Of a DNA stretch of 5,887 nt, positions 1 through 5,543 are shown one piece after another. The position numbers and the translations under genes are program-made. The stretch comes from a bacterium (GTDB lineage: Bacteria > Chloroflexota > Dormibacteria > UBA8260 > Bog-877): positions 1 through 5,887 of the forward strand of contig JAKABA010000237.1 of NCBI GenBank assembly GCA_021802115.1. Direction: 5' to 3'. How positions within the stretch are numbered: position 1 is the stretch's first letter; the number at the start of each line of letters is the position of its first letter. The notes beneath the pieces were generated by a model. That model worked only from the letters and a program-made list of their open reading frames with translations, was not told the DNA's origin and ran no database searches.

Positions 1-1
1 G

Positions 2-649
2 CTGGGCACCATGTGGGGGGGCTCGATTCGCTACACCTCGGCCATGCTGTTCGCGGTCGGGTTCATCCTGATGTTCCTGATCGGGGGGCTGGACGGCGTG
101 TTCCTGGCCTCCTTGGGTATCGATTACGAGCTGAATGGGACCTACTGGGTGGTCGCGCACATCCACTACGTGCTGGTTGGCGGCTCCCTCTTCGCTGTCT
201 TCGGCGCCCTCTACTACTGGTGGCCCAAGATGTTCGGGCGCTACCTCAACGAGCGCTTGGGCAAGTGGCACTTCTGGCTCTTGCTGATCGGGTTCAACCT
301 GACCTTCATGCCCATGCACTTCTTGGGAGTCATGGGCATGCCGCGCCGGATCGCCACTTACAGCGCCGCCAGCGGCTGGGGCCCGCTGAACCTGCTGGAG
401 ACCATCGGCTCCTACATCATCGCGATCGCGATCATGATCTTCCTCTACAACATGGCGATCTCCCTGCACGGACCCAAGAATGCGGTCAACGACCCGTGGG
501 AGGGCAACTCGCTGGAGTGGTTCGCGGCGTCGCCCCCGCCACCGGAGAACTTCACCAAGGAGCTGCCCCCCATCGAGAGCAACCGTCCGCTCAGGGACTT
601 CCGACTGGCCGGCAACGCGATCAATCCACCGGGTGCCGTCCTGCCGTGA
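2..649 (+). CDS. ctaD: Cytochrome c oxidase subunit I, C-terminal part (5' end outside window)
   Basis: This is the catalytic subunit of an aa3-type heme-copper oxidase, an integral membrane protein that reduces O2 to water and pumps protons. About 215 residues are visible and the frame is open to the left edge, so the start lies outside the window; the first ATG at 11 is internal. The stretch GVFLASLGIDYELNGTYWVV followed by AHIHYVLVGG is the family signature. Its two histidines (codons 158-160 and 164-166) correspond to the heme a3 and low-spin heme a ligands of subunit I. The last transmembrane helices follow, then a soluble tail with PWEGNSLEW and a proline run (SPPPPENF) as in actinobacterial subunit I. 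Loop residues MPMHFLGVMGMPRR are also typical. The stop is 2 bp before the ATG of ctaA, indicating one operon. Subunit I identity is certain from the sequence; the actinobacterial affinity is an inference. Confidence 0.96.
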   Translation: MGTMWGGSIRYTSAMLFAVGFILMFLIGGLDGVFLASLGIDYELNGTYWVVAHIHYVLVGGSLFAVFGALYYWWPKMFGRYLNERLGKWHFWLLLIGFNLTFMPMHFLGVMGMPRRIATYSAASGWGPLNLLETIGSYIIAIAIMIFLYNMAISLHGPKNAVNDPWEGNSLEWFAASPPPPENFTKELPPIESNRPLRDFRLAGNAINPPGAVLP

Positions 650-651
650 CC

Positions 652-1650
652 ATGGCCGCGCCGTCCGATAGCGGACGCCGGCCCCCTGCGATCCTGGCGG
701 CACTGGCGCTCTCGACCGCCGTGGTCACCTACTTTCTGATCATCCTGGGGAGCACCGTCCGGGTCACGGAGTCGGGCATGGGCTGCCCCGGGTGGCCGCT
801 GTGCTACGGCCAGTTGGGTCCCATCGATCGCTTTCACGCGTTGCTGGAGCAGTCGCACCGCTATGTGGTGGCCCTGGTCACGGTGCTGGTGGTGCTCACC
901 GCGATCGCGGCCTGGCGGCTGGCTCGCGACCATCGCTCCGTGCTGGTGCCGGCGACCGCGGCGCTCGGGGTGATAGCGATCCAGATCGCGCTCGGGGCGA
1001 TCACCGTGATCACCCACAACGCCCCCTTCACCGTCGCCCTGCACCTGCTCTTCGGGTTGATCGTGCTGGCGGTCACCTGGGTCACCGTGGCGGCGGTCTT
1101 TGTGGCCCGAAGACCGGCCACGGGACGTCGGCTGGGCGCGCTCGGCTACTCCACCGTGGGCCTCACCTTCCTGCTGCTGATCTCCGGCTCCATGGTCGTG
1201 GACGGCGGCGCCACCTATGCCTGCCCTTCCTGGCCCTTCTGCACCGCCCGGGGGATCGCCGCGCCCCTGGTCGCGATCCAGTACGCGCACCGCTTCACGG
1301 TCCTGATCGTCTCGATATTCATCGTCTTGTTCGTCATGCACGTCGCGCGGCGGTGGCGCGCCGTGGCCGGGGCCCGTCTGATCGCGGACCTGGCCGCCCT
1401 CCTGCTGCTGGCCCAGATCGCCGTGGGTGGCCTGGTCGCCACGCTGGCCGCTCCGGACGCCCTCCAGGACCTCCACATCGCCCTCGCGGCAGCCATCTGG
1501 GTGTCGATGGTCGTGCTGGCCACCATGGGCTGGCTCACCGGTGCCGACTCCAGCCCGGGCCCGGTCCGGCTGGAAGATCAGGCCGTGCCCAGGCCGGGGC
1601 CCGCGCGGGGCCTTAATATGGGATCCGGTCCATCGACGGAGGAAGGTTAG
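652..1650 (+). CDS. ctaA: Heme A synthase (COX15/CtaA family)
   Basis: The protein is a membrane enzyme that oxidises the C8 methyl of heme O to the formyl group of heme A, the cofactor of the oxidase encoded just upstream. It has 332 residues, eight predicted membrane spans and the family's internal two-fold repeat. The first half carries GSTVRVTESGMGCPGWPLC (C45, C51), E66 and H69 (EQSHRY), and H131 (ALHLLFG). The second half carries SGSMVVDGGATYACPSWPFC (C191, C197), H213 (YAHRF) and H275 (DLHIAL). The four histidines are the expected heme ligands, and the two cysteine pairs match those of Bacillus-type CtaA. I chose ATG 652; GTG 646 is an alternative that overlaps the ctaD stop as GTGA, adding two residues. 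Neither has a clear Shine-Dalgarno, so translational coupling to ctaD is likely. The last ~35 residues are a proline/glycine-rich tail without membrane segments. Confidence 0.94.
   Translation: MAAPSDSGRRPPAILAALALSTAVVTYFLIILGSTVRVTESGMGCPGWPLCYGQLGPIDRFHALLEQSHRYVVALVTVLVVLTAIAAWRLARDHRSVLVPATAALGVIAIQIALGAITVITHNAPFTVALHLLFGLIVLAVTWVTVAAVFVARRPATGRRLGALGYSTVGLTFLLLISGSMVVDGGATYACPSWPFCTARGIAAPLVAIQYAHRFTVLIVSIFIVLFVMHVARRWRAVAGARLIADLAALLLLAQIAVGGLVATLAAPDALQDLHIALAAAIWVSMVVLATMGWLTGADSSPGPVRLEDQAVPRPGPARGLNMGSGPSTEEG
1614..1619 (+). promoter_or_regulatory. Candidate -10 box (TAATAT) inside the 3' end of ctaA
   Basis: TAATAT stands out as an AT-only hexamer in a very GC-rich stretch, inside codons of the disordered CtaA tail. 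A start of transcription about 7 bases downstream would leave a short leader before the strong ribosome site at 1638-1642 and the GTG at 1650. I see no good -35 box at the usual distance, so this is a candidate internal promoter only. Confidence 0.3.
1638..1642 (+). promoter_or_regulatory. Shine-Dalgarno site for the 40-residue membrane peptide
   Basis: GGAGG lies 7 bases before the GTG at 1650, an ideal distance. It is the strongest ribosome site in the left half of the window. It sits in the last codons of ctaA, serves no other gene, and decides both the existence and the start of the small downstream gene. Confidence 0.7.
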
Positions 1651-1772
1651 TGCAACGCAAGAGCGCCGGCGGCAACATGCGGCTGGGGATAACCCTCACC
1701 GTCATCGCCATCCTCATGCTCGCCGTCGCCTTCGCCTGGGCGACCTTGTACCTGGGGGCCTCACATGGGTGA
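1650..1772 (+). CDS. Small single-span membrane protein in the cytochrome oxidase operon
   Basis: This is a 40-residue peptide with a basic N-terminus (VQRKSAGG, start Val read as Met), one hydrophobic helix at about residues 13-35 (ITLTVIAILMLAVAFAWATL) and a short polar end. The GTG start shares its G with the ctaA TAG stop (TAGTG) and is preceded by GGAGG at 1638-1642. The end overlaps the next gene by 8 bp. Tight coupling on both sides plus the ribosome site makes it a real gene in my view, although it is very short. Internal ATG 1677 would give 31 residues but has no comparable ribosome site. I do not recognise the family. Position suggests a minor oxidase subunit or assembly peptide, by analogy with the single-helix small subunits known in other heme-copper oxidases; that role is inferred. 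Confidence 0.62.
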   Translation: MQRKSAGGNMRLGITLTVIAILMLAVAFAWATLYLGASHG

Positions 1773-1983
1773 CGAGGTTGAGCCCGTGCAGGAGGATCAC
1801 GGCCCCGAGGACCACCTGCCGGGGCCGAGCTTCTGGCCGGTGGTGCTGGCCTTCGGGGTGGCCATGAGCCTGGTTGGGACGATCACCAAGTACGCGGTGC
1901 TCATCATCGGCCTGATCATTGTCGTGGTGGCCCTGGCCGGCTGGATCCGCTCCGCTCGCAGAGATTACAGCCGGCTCTCCTGA
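1765..1983 (+). CDS. Small two-span protein, probable cytochrome c oxidase subunit IV-like
   Basis: This 72-residue protein has an acidic N-terminus (MGDEVEPVQEDHGPED), then H17-L-P-G-P-S-F-W-P25 leading straight into two membrane helices (about residues 25-43 and 45-62) and a basic end (RSARRDYSR). The HLPGPSFWP entry into a helix pair resembles the small subunit IV-type proteins, and C-terminal extensions of other oxidase subunits, found in actinobacterial and Chloroflexi aa3 operons; this resemblance is from memory of the family pattern. The ATG overlaps the preceding small gene by 8 bp, and a G-run at 1754-1758 may serve as ribosome site. It probably packs against the oxidase core encoded upstream. 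An uncharacterised membrane protein is the alternative; that it is a gene is well supported. Confidence 0.8.
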   Translation: MGDEVEPVQEDHGPEDHLPGPSFWPVVLAFGVAMSLVGTITKYAVLIIGLIIVVVALAGWIRSARRDYSRLS

Positions 1984-1995
1984 GGCAGTTGGCGC

Positions 1996-1999
1996 GGAG
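1996..1999 (+). promoter_or_regulatory. Ribosome site supporting a TTG start
   Basis: GGAG lies 8 bases before TTG 2008. An in-frame TGA at 1981-1983 bounds the frame upstream. TTG 2008 is the only usual start codon in frame before the first membrane helix that has a ribosome site, so this short motif decides the start of the 109-residue gene. Confidence 0.5.
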
Positions 2000-2007
2000 C
2001 CGGCAGT

Positions 2008-2337
2008 TTGAGCGGATCCGCCCTGCTGGTGCTGACCACTCACCCCGGCGGCAGCGTCGGGTTGGGGTCGCTGATCGTCGCTGTTGGGGTGCTCATGGCC
2101 TTCGGGGCTGGGCTCAGCCTCCGCAGCATCTGGGGGAAACAGGCGGGTCAGGACCAGGACTCGCCACGCACGGGACCACTCAACCCACGGGCCAAGCCGC
2201 TGCGCTCTCCGGCGGTGGGGCAGATGCGGACCTGGCTGCGGCTCCTACTCAGTTTCGACTTCGGCTGCCTGGCCGTGATCTCTGTGGTCCTGCTCCTTTT
2301 GGGGATGATCCTGATCTTCAGGGGGCTGGGGGCCTGA
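2008..2337 (+). CDS. Two-span membrane protein of unknown function
   Basis: This is a 109-residue protein, not recognised. A short N-terminal stretch (SGSALLVLTTHPGG) leads to a first membrane helix at about 18-37. A basic, proline-containing soluble loop follows (about 40-78, with PRTGPLNPRAKPLRSP), and a second helix spans about 84-105 (GCLAVISVVLLLLGMILIF). I chose TTG 2008 because of GGAG at 1996-1999; no ATG precedes the first helix. It starts 24 bp after the subunit IV-like gene, on the same strand, and lies in the same reading frame with just a TGA between. It probably belongs to the oxidase transcript, but nothing in the protein itself ties it to respiration. Hydrophobic pattern, position and start support a gene; the unusual start codon lowers confidence. 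Confidence 0.66.
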   Translation: MSGSALLVLTTHPGGSVGLGSLIVAVGVLMAFGAGLSLRSIWGKQAGQDQDSPRTGPLNPRAKPLRSPAVGQMRTWLRLLLSFDFGCLAVISVVLLLLGMILIFRGLGA

Positions 2338-2386
2338 CCAGCCCAAATCGCCGGTCCCCGGCCGGTCTGACCGCCCGGAAGCTCGC

Positions 2387-2392
2387 TAACAT
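2387..2392 (+). promoter_or_regulatory. Candidate -10 box for the four-repeat membrane protein, near-leaderless
   Basis: TAACAT fits the TANNNT -10 pattern and ends 9 bases before ATG 2402, so transcription would begin at or within a few bases of the start codon. There is no good Shine-Dalgarno before this ATG, which agrees with a leaderless or near-leaderless message, a common arrangement in actinobacteria. TCTGAC at 2366-2371 is a weak -35 candidate with a short 15-base spacer. It lies in the 64-bp gap after the 109-residue gene. Confidence 0.4.
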
Positions 2393-2401
2393 GGGGTTCG
2401 C

Positions 2402-3490
2402 ATGAGCTGGGACACCTTCATCCGACGCCGCTTCGAGGTCGCCACCGCCGCGGTGATGCTGGGCCTGCTGTTCGTGTTGGTGGTGTGGGCGGTGATGGTG
2501 GTGCTCAAGGTGGCCAACCCCTACGTCTTCCACTTCAACCTGTTGATGGACATCCTGCCCTGGTTCACCCCGGTCCTCATCATCCTGGTGCTGGGGCTCC
2601 CGCTCTACTGGCGGGTGGCGGGGTGGCTCCAGGGGCCGGACGGCGGACTCCAGCGGGTGGTCGAGAAGCGCTTCGAATTGGTGTTCGGCTCGGCCTTCTA
2701 CCTGCTCATCTACACCATTGCGGTCTGGGCGACCATGGTCCTGCTGCGAGCCTGGGACGGTTACGACTTCCACTACAACCTGGCGGTCGACTGGCTGCCC
2801 GCGATCGTCCCACCCTGGATGATCTGGGCGCTGGGCTCCCCCATGGTCTGGAAGGTGCTGGGCGCCATGGGAGGCTGCTACGAGGTGCACCGTCACCGGG
2901 TGCGCAACTGGACCGCCATCACAGTCAGCGGCTTTCTGGGCGCGGCGTTCCTGACCGCCGGCGGCCTGCTGCTCAACGAGGGGGTCTACGCGGGCACCGC
3001 GGGGCTGCCGGTGTTGGCTCAGCAGGACCTCGTCTACTTCGGGATCCTGGTGTTCTCCGTCGGAGCGATCTGCTGGGCGATCATGCTCGGCAACTTCTGG
3101 TGGGGCTGGCGCCGGGAGCCCGCTCCCCACGGAGAGCTACGTCCGTTGGATCGGCTGCGGCTGGAGCGTCCCCGGATCATCGCTCAGGCTTTTGTCATCA
3201 CCAACGTCGCCTTCGGGGTGGTGGGGCTCATGATGACCGCGGTTCAGTACGTGGACGCCCAGGACTTCCACTTCTACATGGCGCTGGACATCTGGGGCTT
3301 CGGGCTCCCGCTCTTCTTCGGCTGGTTCCTGTTTGCCGCGGCGGTGGAGATGGTGCCCAACTGGCTGGCCCGCCACAACCCGGCGCGCTGGGGAAGCGGC
3401 ATTGAGGTCGCCGCGGGGCCGACGGGACCGGCCGACCCCGATGCCGGCTGGGGCTACCGGCACCGGGATGTGCTCGAACCGGGTAGCTGA
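2402..3490 (+). CDS. Polytopic membrane protein built of four tandem two-span units, unknown function
   Basis: This is a 362-residue integral membrane protein, with about eight helices, that I cannot assign to a named family. Four units of about 80 residues repeat at roughly 8-78, 89-157, 166-236 and 253-323. Each consists of a charged or basic lead, a helix, a short polar connector, a second helix and a Trp-containing exit. Connectors of units 1, 2 and 4 share a motif: FHFNLLMD (43-50), FHYNLAVD (123-130) and FHFYMALD (289-296), giving conserved His44/124/290 and Asp50/130/296. Unit 3 has lost it (DLVYFGILV, 209-217). Units 1 and 2 start with RRFE and KRFE. The C-terminal ~40 residues are soluble. 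ATG 2402 is the first start in frame with the helix pattern. The gene follows the oxidase operon by 64 bp, so a respiratory link is possible but unproven. Convergent with the DUF1028 gene downstream. Confidence 0.86.
   Translation: MSWDTFIRRRFEVATAAVMLGLLFVLVVWAVMVVLKVANPYVFHFNLLMDILPWFTPVLIILVLGLPLYWRVAGWLQGPDGGLQRVVEKRFELVFGSAFYLLIYTIAVWATMVLLRAWDGYDFHYNLAVDWLPAIVPPWMIWALGSPMVWKVLGAMGGCYEVHRHRVRNWTAITVSGFLGAAFLTAGGLLLNEGVYAGTAGLPVLAQQDLVYFGILVFSVGAICWAIMLGNFWWGWRREPAPHGELRPLDRLRLERPRIIAQAFVITNVAFGVVGLMMTAVQYVDAQDFHFYMALDIWGFGLPLFFGWFLFAAAVEMVPNWLARHNPARWGSGIEVAAGPTGPADPDAGWGYRHRDVLEPGS
2423..3370 (+). repeat. Fourfold internal protein repeat (units of about 80 residues)
   Basis: Within the 362-residue protein the four units map to 2423-2635, 2666-2872, 2897-3109 and 3158-3370. 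The shared F-H-[FY]-x-[LM]-x-x-D motif is encoded at 2528-2551, 2768-2791 and 3266-3289; the equivalent position in unit 3 (3026-3052) is degenerate. Motif spacing is 80 residues between units 1 and 2 and 166 (about 2 x 83) between units 2 and 4, so unit 3 occupies exactly the expected slot. The repeat is at the protein level and diverged, pointing to old duplication. Confidence 0.75.
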
Positions 3491-3571
3491 GTCGGCCGCG
3501 GCTTCCCAGGGGCACGACCTTGGTGGCCGTCCTGCCGCTGGCCGCTCTTCCCTCCCCGCGCGGCCGCACCT

Positions 3572-4462
3572 CTAAGCCGGTTGCGGCCCCCGCTCCGGTT
3601 GTCCTGAGGCACGCTCCTCAAGCAGGCTCATGACCAAGGGGTCGACCTGATCCCGGCTGCGGCACCGCTCCTCCAAGTTCTCCATGCCCGCCCATGCCTG
3701 CAGGGCATCGACCGCCTCCTCCCGCGAGGCGGTGGGCTCGGTCCGCCCGAGCCGGTAGAGGCAGCGTCTGACGCGTTCCAGCACCGCTTCGTCCAGGGGC
3801 ACGAGCTCGGCCGGGTCGGGCGTCTCGAAATGAAGCCTCCAGATGCGGACCAGCCGCTGCAGCTCTGGAATCGGGCGCGGGTGGTCGTCAACCCGCAGGT
3901 CGACCATCCGATCGTCGTGGCCCCCGTAGCCGGCGTTGGTCCGCACCACCAGGATCGCCGCGGACTGCCTGCCGCGCCTGTCACCGCCGGCCTCGTCGCC
4001 GGCGACCAGGCTCTCAAGCAGCCTGCCAGTCAGCCCCCCATGGCTGGAGGTGAAGCTGGCCATCATCGCGTCCACCACCTCCGCGCCAGTGAGGATGTTG
4101 CCCTGACACGCGACTCCAGGCCCCACGCGCCCCCCCGCCCAGTCGAAGCAGGCGGAGCCCGTGAAGGTCGCACCGTTACCGTCCTTGTCAACCACCCCCA
4201 GCTGGCGATGGTCGCGGTCCGGGTCGGCGGCGGTGAGAGTGGCCACCACGTCGGCCGCCGCCAGACCCTGGTCGAGGTACCGGAGGCCGTCGGCCTTGAA
4301 CGAGGTGTTGCCCATCGCCTGGGTGGCTATGGCTCCCAACCCGGCGACCGCGGCGGGAACCACTGAGCCGACCGCCAGGAACTTGGACGCCACGGCGACC
4401 CCCCAGTCCTGACCGTCGGTAGCGGCGATGGAGAACGTTGCGATCGGCATGGGGCGGATCAT
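3572..4462 (-). CDS. DUF1028 family protein (Ntn-hydrolase-like fold)
   Basis: This 296-residue protein covers the whole DUF1028 domain: ATFSIAA near the N-terminus (8-14), GVAVASKFLAVGSVVPAA (21-38), GAIATQA (43-49), AADPDRDHRQLGVVD (78-92), FTGSACFDWAG (100-110), QGNILTG (120-126), then GGDRRGRQSAAILVV (159-173), GYGGHDDRMVDLRVDDHP (178-195). The C-terminal part with WAGMENLEER (257-266) and VDPLVMSLL is the extension seen in longer family members. The family's structure is related to N-terminal nucleophile hydrolases, but its substrate is unknown; Thr9 of ATFSI is the obvious residue to suspect, by inference. I chose ATG 4462 because a TATCCT -10 box ends 7 bases upstream; ATG 4450 (MPIATFSI) is the alternative. 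The frame stays open upstream to about 5440, but that extension runs antisense to the LmbE gene and is not coding. Cytoplasmic, no signal peptide seen. Divergent from LmbE. Confidence 0.92.
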   Translation of the reverse strand: MIRPMPIATFSIAATDGQDWGVAVASKFLAVGSVVPAAVAGLGAIATQAMGNTSFKADGLRYLDQGLAAADVVATLTAADPDRDHRQLGVVDKDGNGATFTGSACFDWAGGRVGPGVACQGNILTGAEVVDAMMASFTSSHGGLTGRLLESLVAGDEAGGDRRGRQSAAILVVRTNAGYGGHDDRMVDLRVDDHPRPIPELQRLVRIWRLHFETPDPAELVPLDEAVLERVRRCLYRLGRTEPTASREEAVDALQAWAGMENLEERCRSRDQVDPLVMSLLEERASGQPERGPQPA

Positions 4463-4466
4463 CTCT

Positions 4467-4473
4467 GGGAGGA
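4467..4473 (+). promoter_or_regulatory. Shine-Dalgarno site for the LmbE gene
   Basis: GGGAGGA lies 10 bases before ATG 4484 and supports that start rather than the out-of-frame ATG at 4480. It occupies the 21-bp gap between two divergent start codons, so any promoter for this gene must lie inside the opposing DUF1028 coding region. Confidence 0.6.
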
Positions 4474-4475
4474 TA
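4470..4475 (-). promoter_or_regulatory. Candidate -10 box for the DUF1028 gene, leaderless
   Basis: On the minus strand TATCCT (4475 down to 4470) is followed by 7 bases and then ATG 4462, the geometry of a leaderless message. There is no Shine-Dalgarno before this ATG. No convincing -35 is seen. The same bases overlap the plus-strand ribosome site of the LmbE gene. Confidence 0.4.
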
Positions 4476-4483
4476 GCGGATGG

Positions 4484-5338
4484 ATGAGCGATTCCGAGGA
4501 GGGTGGGGGCGGACAAACTCGGGCGAAGAAGCTTGAGCTGTTCGAATATGTCCCGGAGTCGGCGCTGGTGGTGGTGGCACATCCGGACGACTGCGACTTC
4601 CTGGCCGCTGCCGTGATGTCCAGGTGGGTCAGGCACGGCACCCGCGCGGCGATCTGCCTGGTGACCGACGGCGATGCCGGTGGCGATGACCCGACGGTGC
4701 CCCCGGGCGAGTTGAGCCGGCTGCGCCTGGCGGAACAGCGCCGGGCGGCGGCGCATCTGGGCATCGAGGAGGTGATCTGCCTGGGCTATCCGGATGGGGT
4801 TTTGCAGAACACCCTGGAGGTGCGGCGCGACCTCGTCCGGGTGCTGCGGCGGCTCCGGCCGGAGCTGGTGATCACGATGGACCCGACCAGCCGCTTCTTC
4901 GGGAGGGGTTACATAAACCACCCCGACCACCGCGCGGCCGCGGACGCCTGCTTGGACGCGGTGTTTCCGAGTGCTCGGGATGTCCGGGCCTTTCCCGAGC
5001 TGGCCCGGGAGGAGGGTCTGCAGCCCCACGTCACCCGATTCGTCCTGATCGGATCGGGGGACCAGGCGGACGTAGCGATCCCGATCTCCGAGGAAGACCT
5101 CGAGAACAAGCTCAAGGCACTGGGGGAGCACCGCAGCCAGTTCGACGCCGCCGACATGCGCGAACCGACCTTTCAGCGGGCCGCCAAGGTCGGTTCGGAG
5201 GCCGGGGTGGCGCTGGCGGATAGCTATCGGCTCTTCGATCTGGTGCCCAACCCCTCTCAACGAGGTTACGGCAGGGGCCTTGCCGACCGTCCTCCCGGGG
5301 TCCCGCCACCCCGTGACCCGGCGTCGGACTGGGGCTGA
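4484..5338 (+). CDS. PIG-L/LmbE family zinc-dependent N-deacetylase
   Basis: This 284-residue protein belongs to the family that hydrolyses N-acetyl groups from GlcNAc-type sugars or, in Mca-like members, amide bonds of thiol conjugates, using one zinc ion. Visible motifs: VVVAHPDDCDF (29-39), where H33 and D36 are the expected zinc ligands and D35 the expected base; LVTDGDAGGDDP (59-70); GYPDG (101-105); LRPELVITMDP (124-134); and NHPDHRAA (145-152), with H149 expected as third zinc ligand and H146 as a catalytic histidine. HRSQF (216-220) and EAGVALADSYRLF (239-251) close the domain; the final ~30 residues are proline-rich and unstructured. The pattern matches the broad actinobacterial LmbE group rather than clearly MshB or Mca, so the substrate stays open. 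No signal peptide or membrane span. The ATG is set by GGGAGGA at 4467-4473. Confidence 0.93.
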   Translation: MSDSEEGGGGQTRAKKLELFEYVPESALVVVAHPDDCDFLAAAVMSRWVRHGTRAAICLVTDGDAGGDDPTVPPGELSRLRLAEQRRAAAHLGIEEVICLGYPDGVLQNTLEVRRDLVRVLRRLRPELVITMDPTSRFFGRGYINHPDHRAAADACLDAVFPSARDVRAFPELAREEGLQPHVTRFVLIGSGDQADVAIPISEEDLENKLKALGEHRSQFDAADMREPTFQRAAKVGSEAGVALADSYRLFDLVPNPSQRGYGRGLADRPPGVPPPRDPASDWG

Positions 5339-5352
5339 GGCCCACCCCCAAC

Positions 5353-5374
5353 GCCGGCGCCTGGTGCCGCCGGC
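5353..5374 (+). terminator. Weak stem-loop after the LmbE gene
   Basis: Perfect 7-bp arms GCCGGCG (5353-5359) and CGCCGGC (5368-5374) enclose an 8-base loop, 15 bases after the LmbE stop. There is no T-run, and in DNA this GC-rich such stems arise by chance, so a terminator role is tentative. The rest of the 205-bp gap (5339-5543) between the convergent LmbE and DUF664 genes holds no gene I can support; the frames open across it are GC-driven shadows. Confidence 0.25.
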
Positions 5375-5543
5375 CGGCCATGGGCCCCGGCGGTCACCGC
5401 TGGAGCCCGGCCCCACCCTCTCCCAGGTCGTGGCTTCCAACGTTGACGCCGCGGCGGTGGCGGCCGGCGATGATCCAGAGCCCGCCGCCCCGGCATCTGC
5501 ATCGCCCGGCGCGTGGACACGGCCCAGCTGGCGCCGAAGACTC

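Noticed and set aside
419..432. 14-bp perfect palindrome with GCGATCGC at its centre
   Set aside because: It falls in codons for an Ile/Ala run of ctaD. Only one other GCGATCGC copy was noticed (901-908), so codon bias explains it better than a binding site or HIP1-like repeat.
13..645. Extension of the ctaA frame back through ctaD
   Set aside because: The residues before Val 646 show no family pattern and sit over the conserved heme-ligand region of ctaD, which is clearly the coding frame there.
445..1476. 343-codon minus-strand frame
   Set aside because: Antisense to ctaD and ctaA, with low-complexity Gly/Arg/Gln/Asp composition typical of a high-GC shadow.
2391..2405. Four-codon frame ATG GGG TTC GCA TGA overlapping the start at 2402
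   Set aside because: No ribosome site, and the ATG lies within the likely -10 box; probably accidental.
2318..3130. 270-codon minus-strand frame opposite the four-repeat protein
   Set aside because: Rich in His, Gln, Asp and Pro from the complement of hydrophobic codons; the plus strand has a coherent membrane protein with repeats.
3493..3565. 8-bp inverted repeat CGGCCGCG / CGCGGCCG between the convergent genes, considered as a terminator
   Set aside because: The arms are 57 bases apart, purely G/C and without a T-run; expected by chance in this composition.
4463..5440. Upstream extension of the minus-strand DUF1028 frame to a 622-codon frame
   Set aside because: It lies antisense to the well-supported LmbE gene. 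DUF1028 homology begins at about 4450-4462, and the added residues are Arg/Pro-rich as in GC-driven shadow frames.
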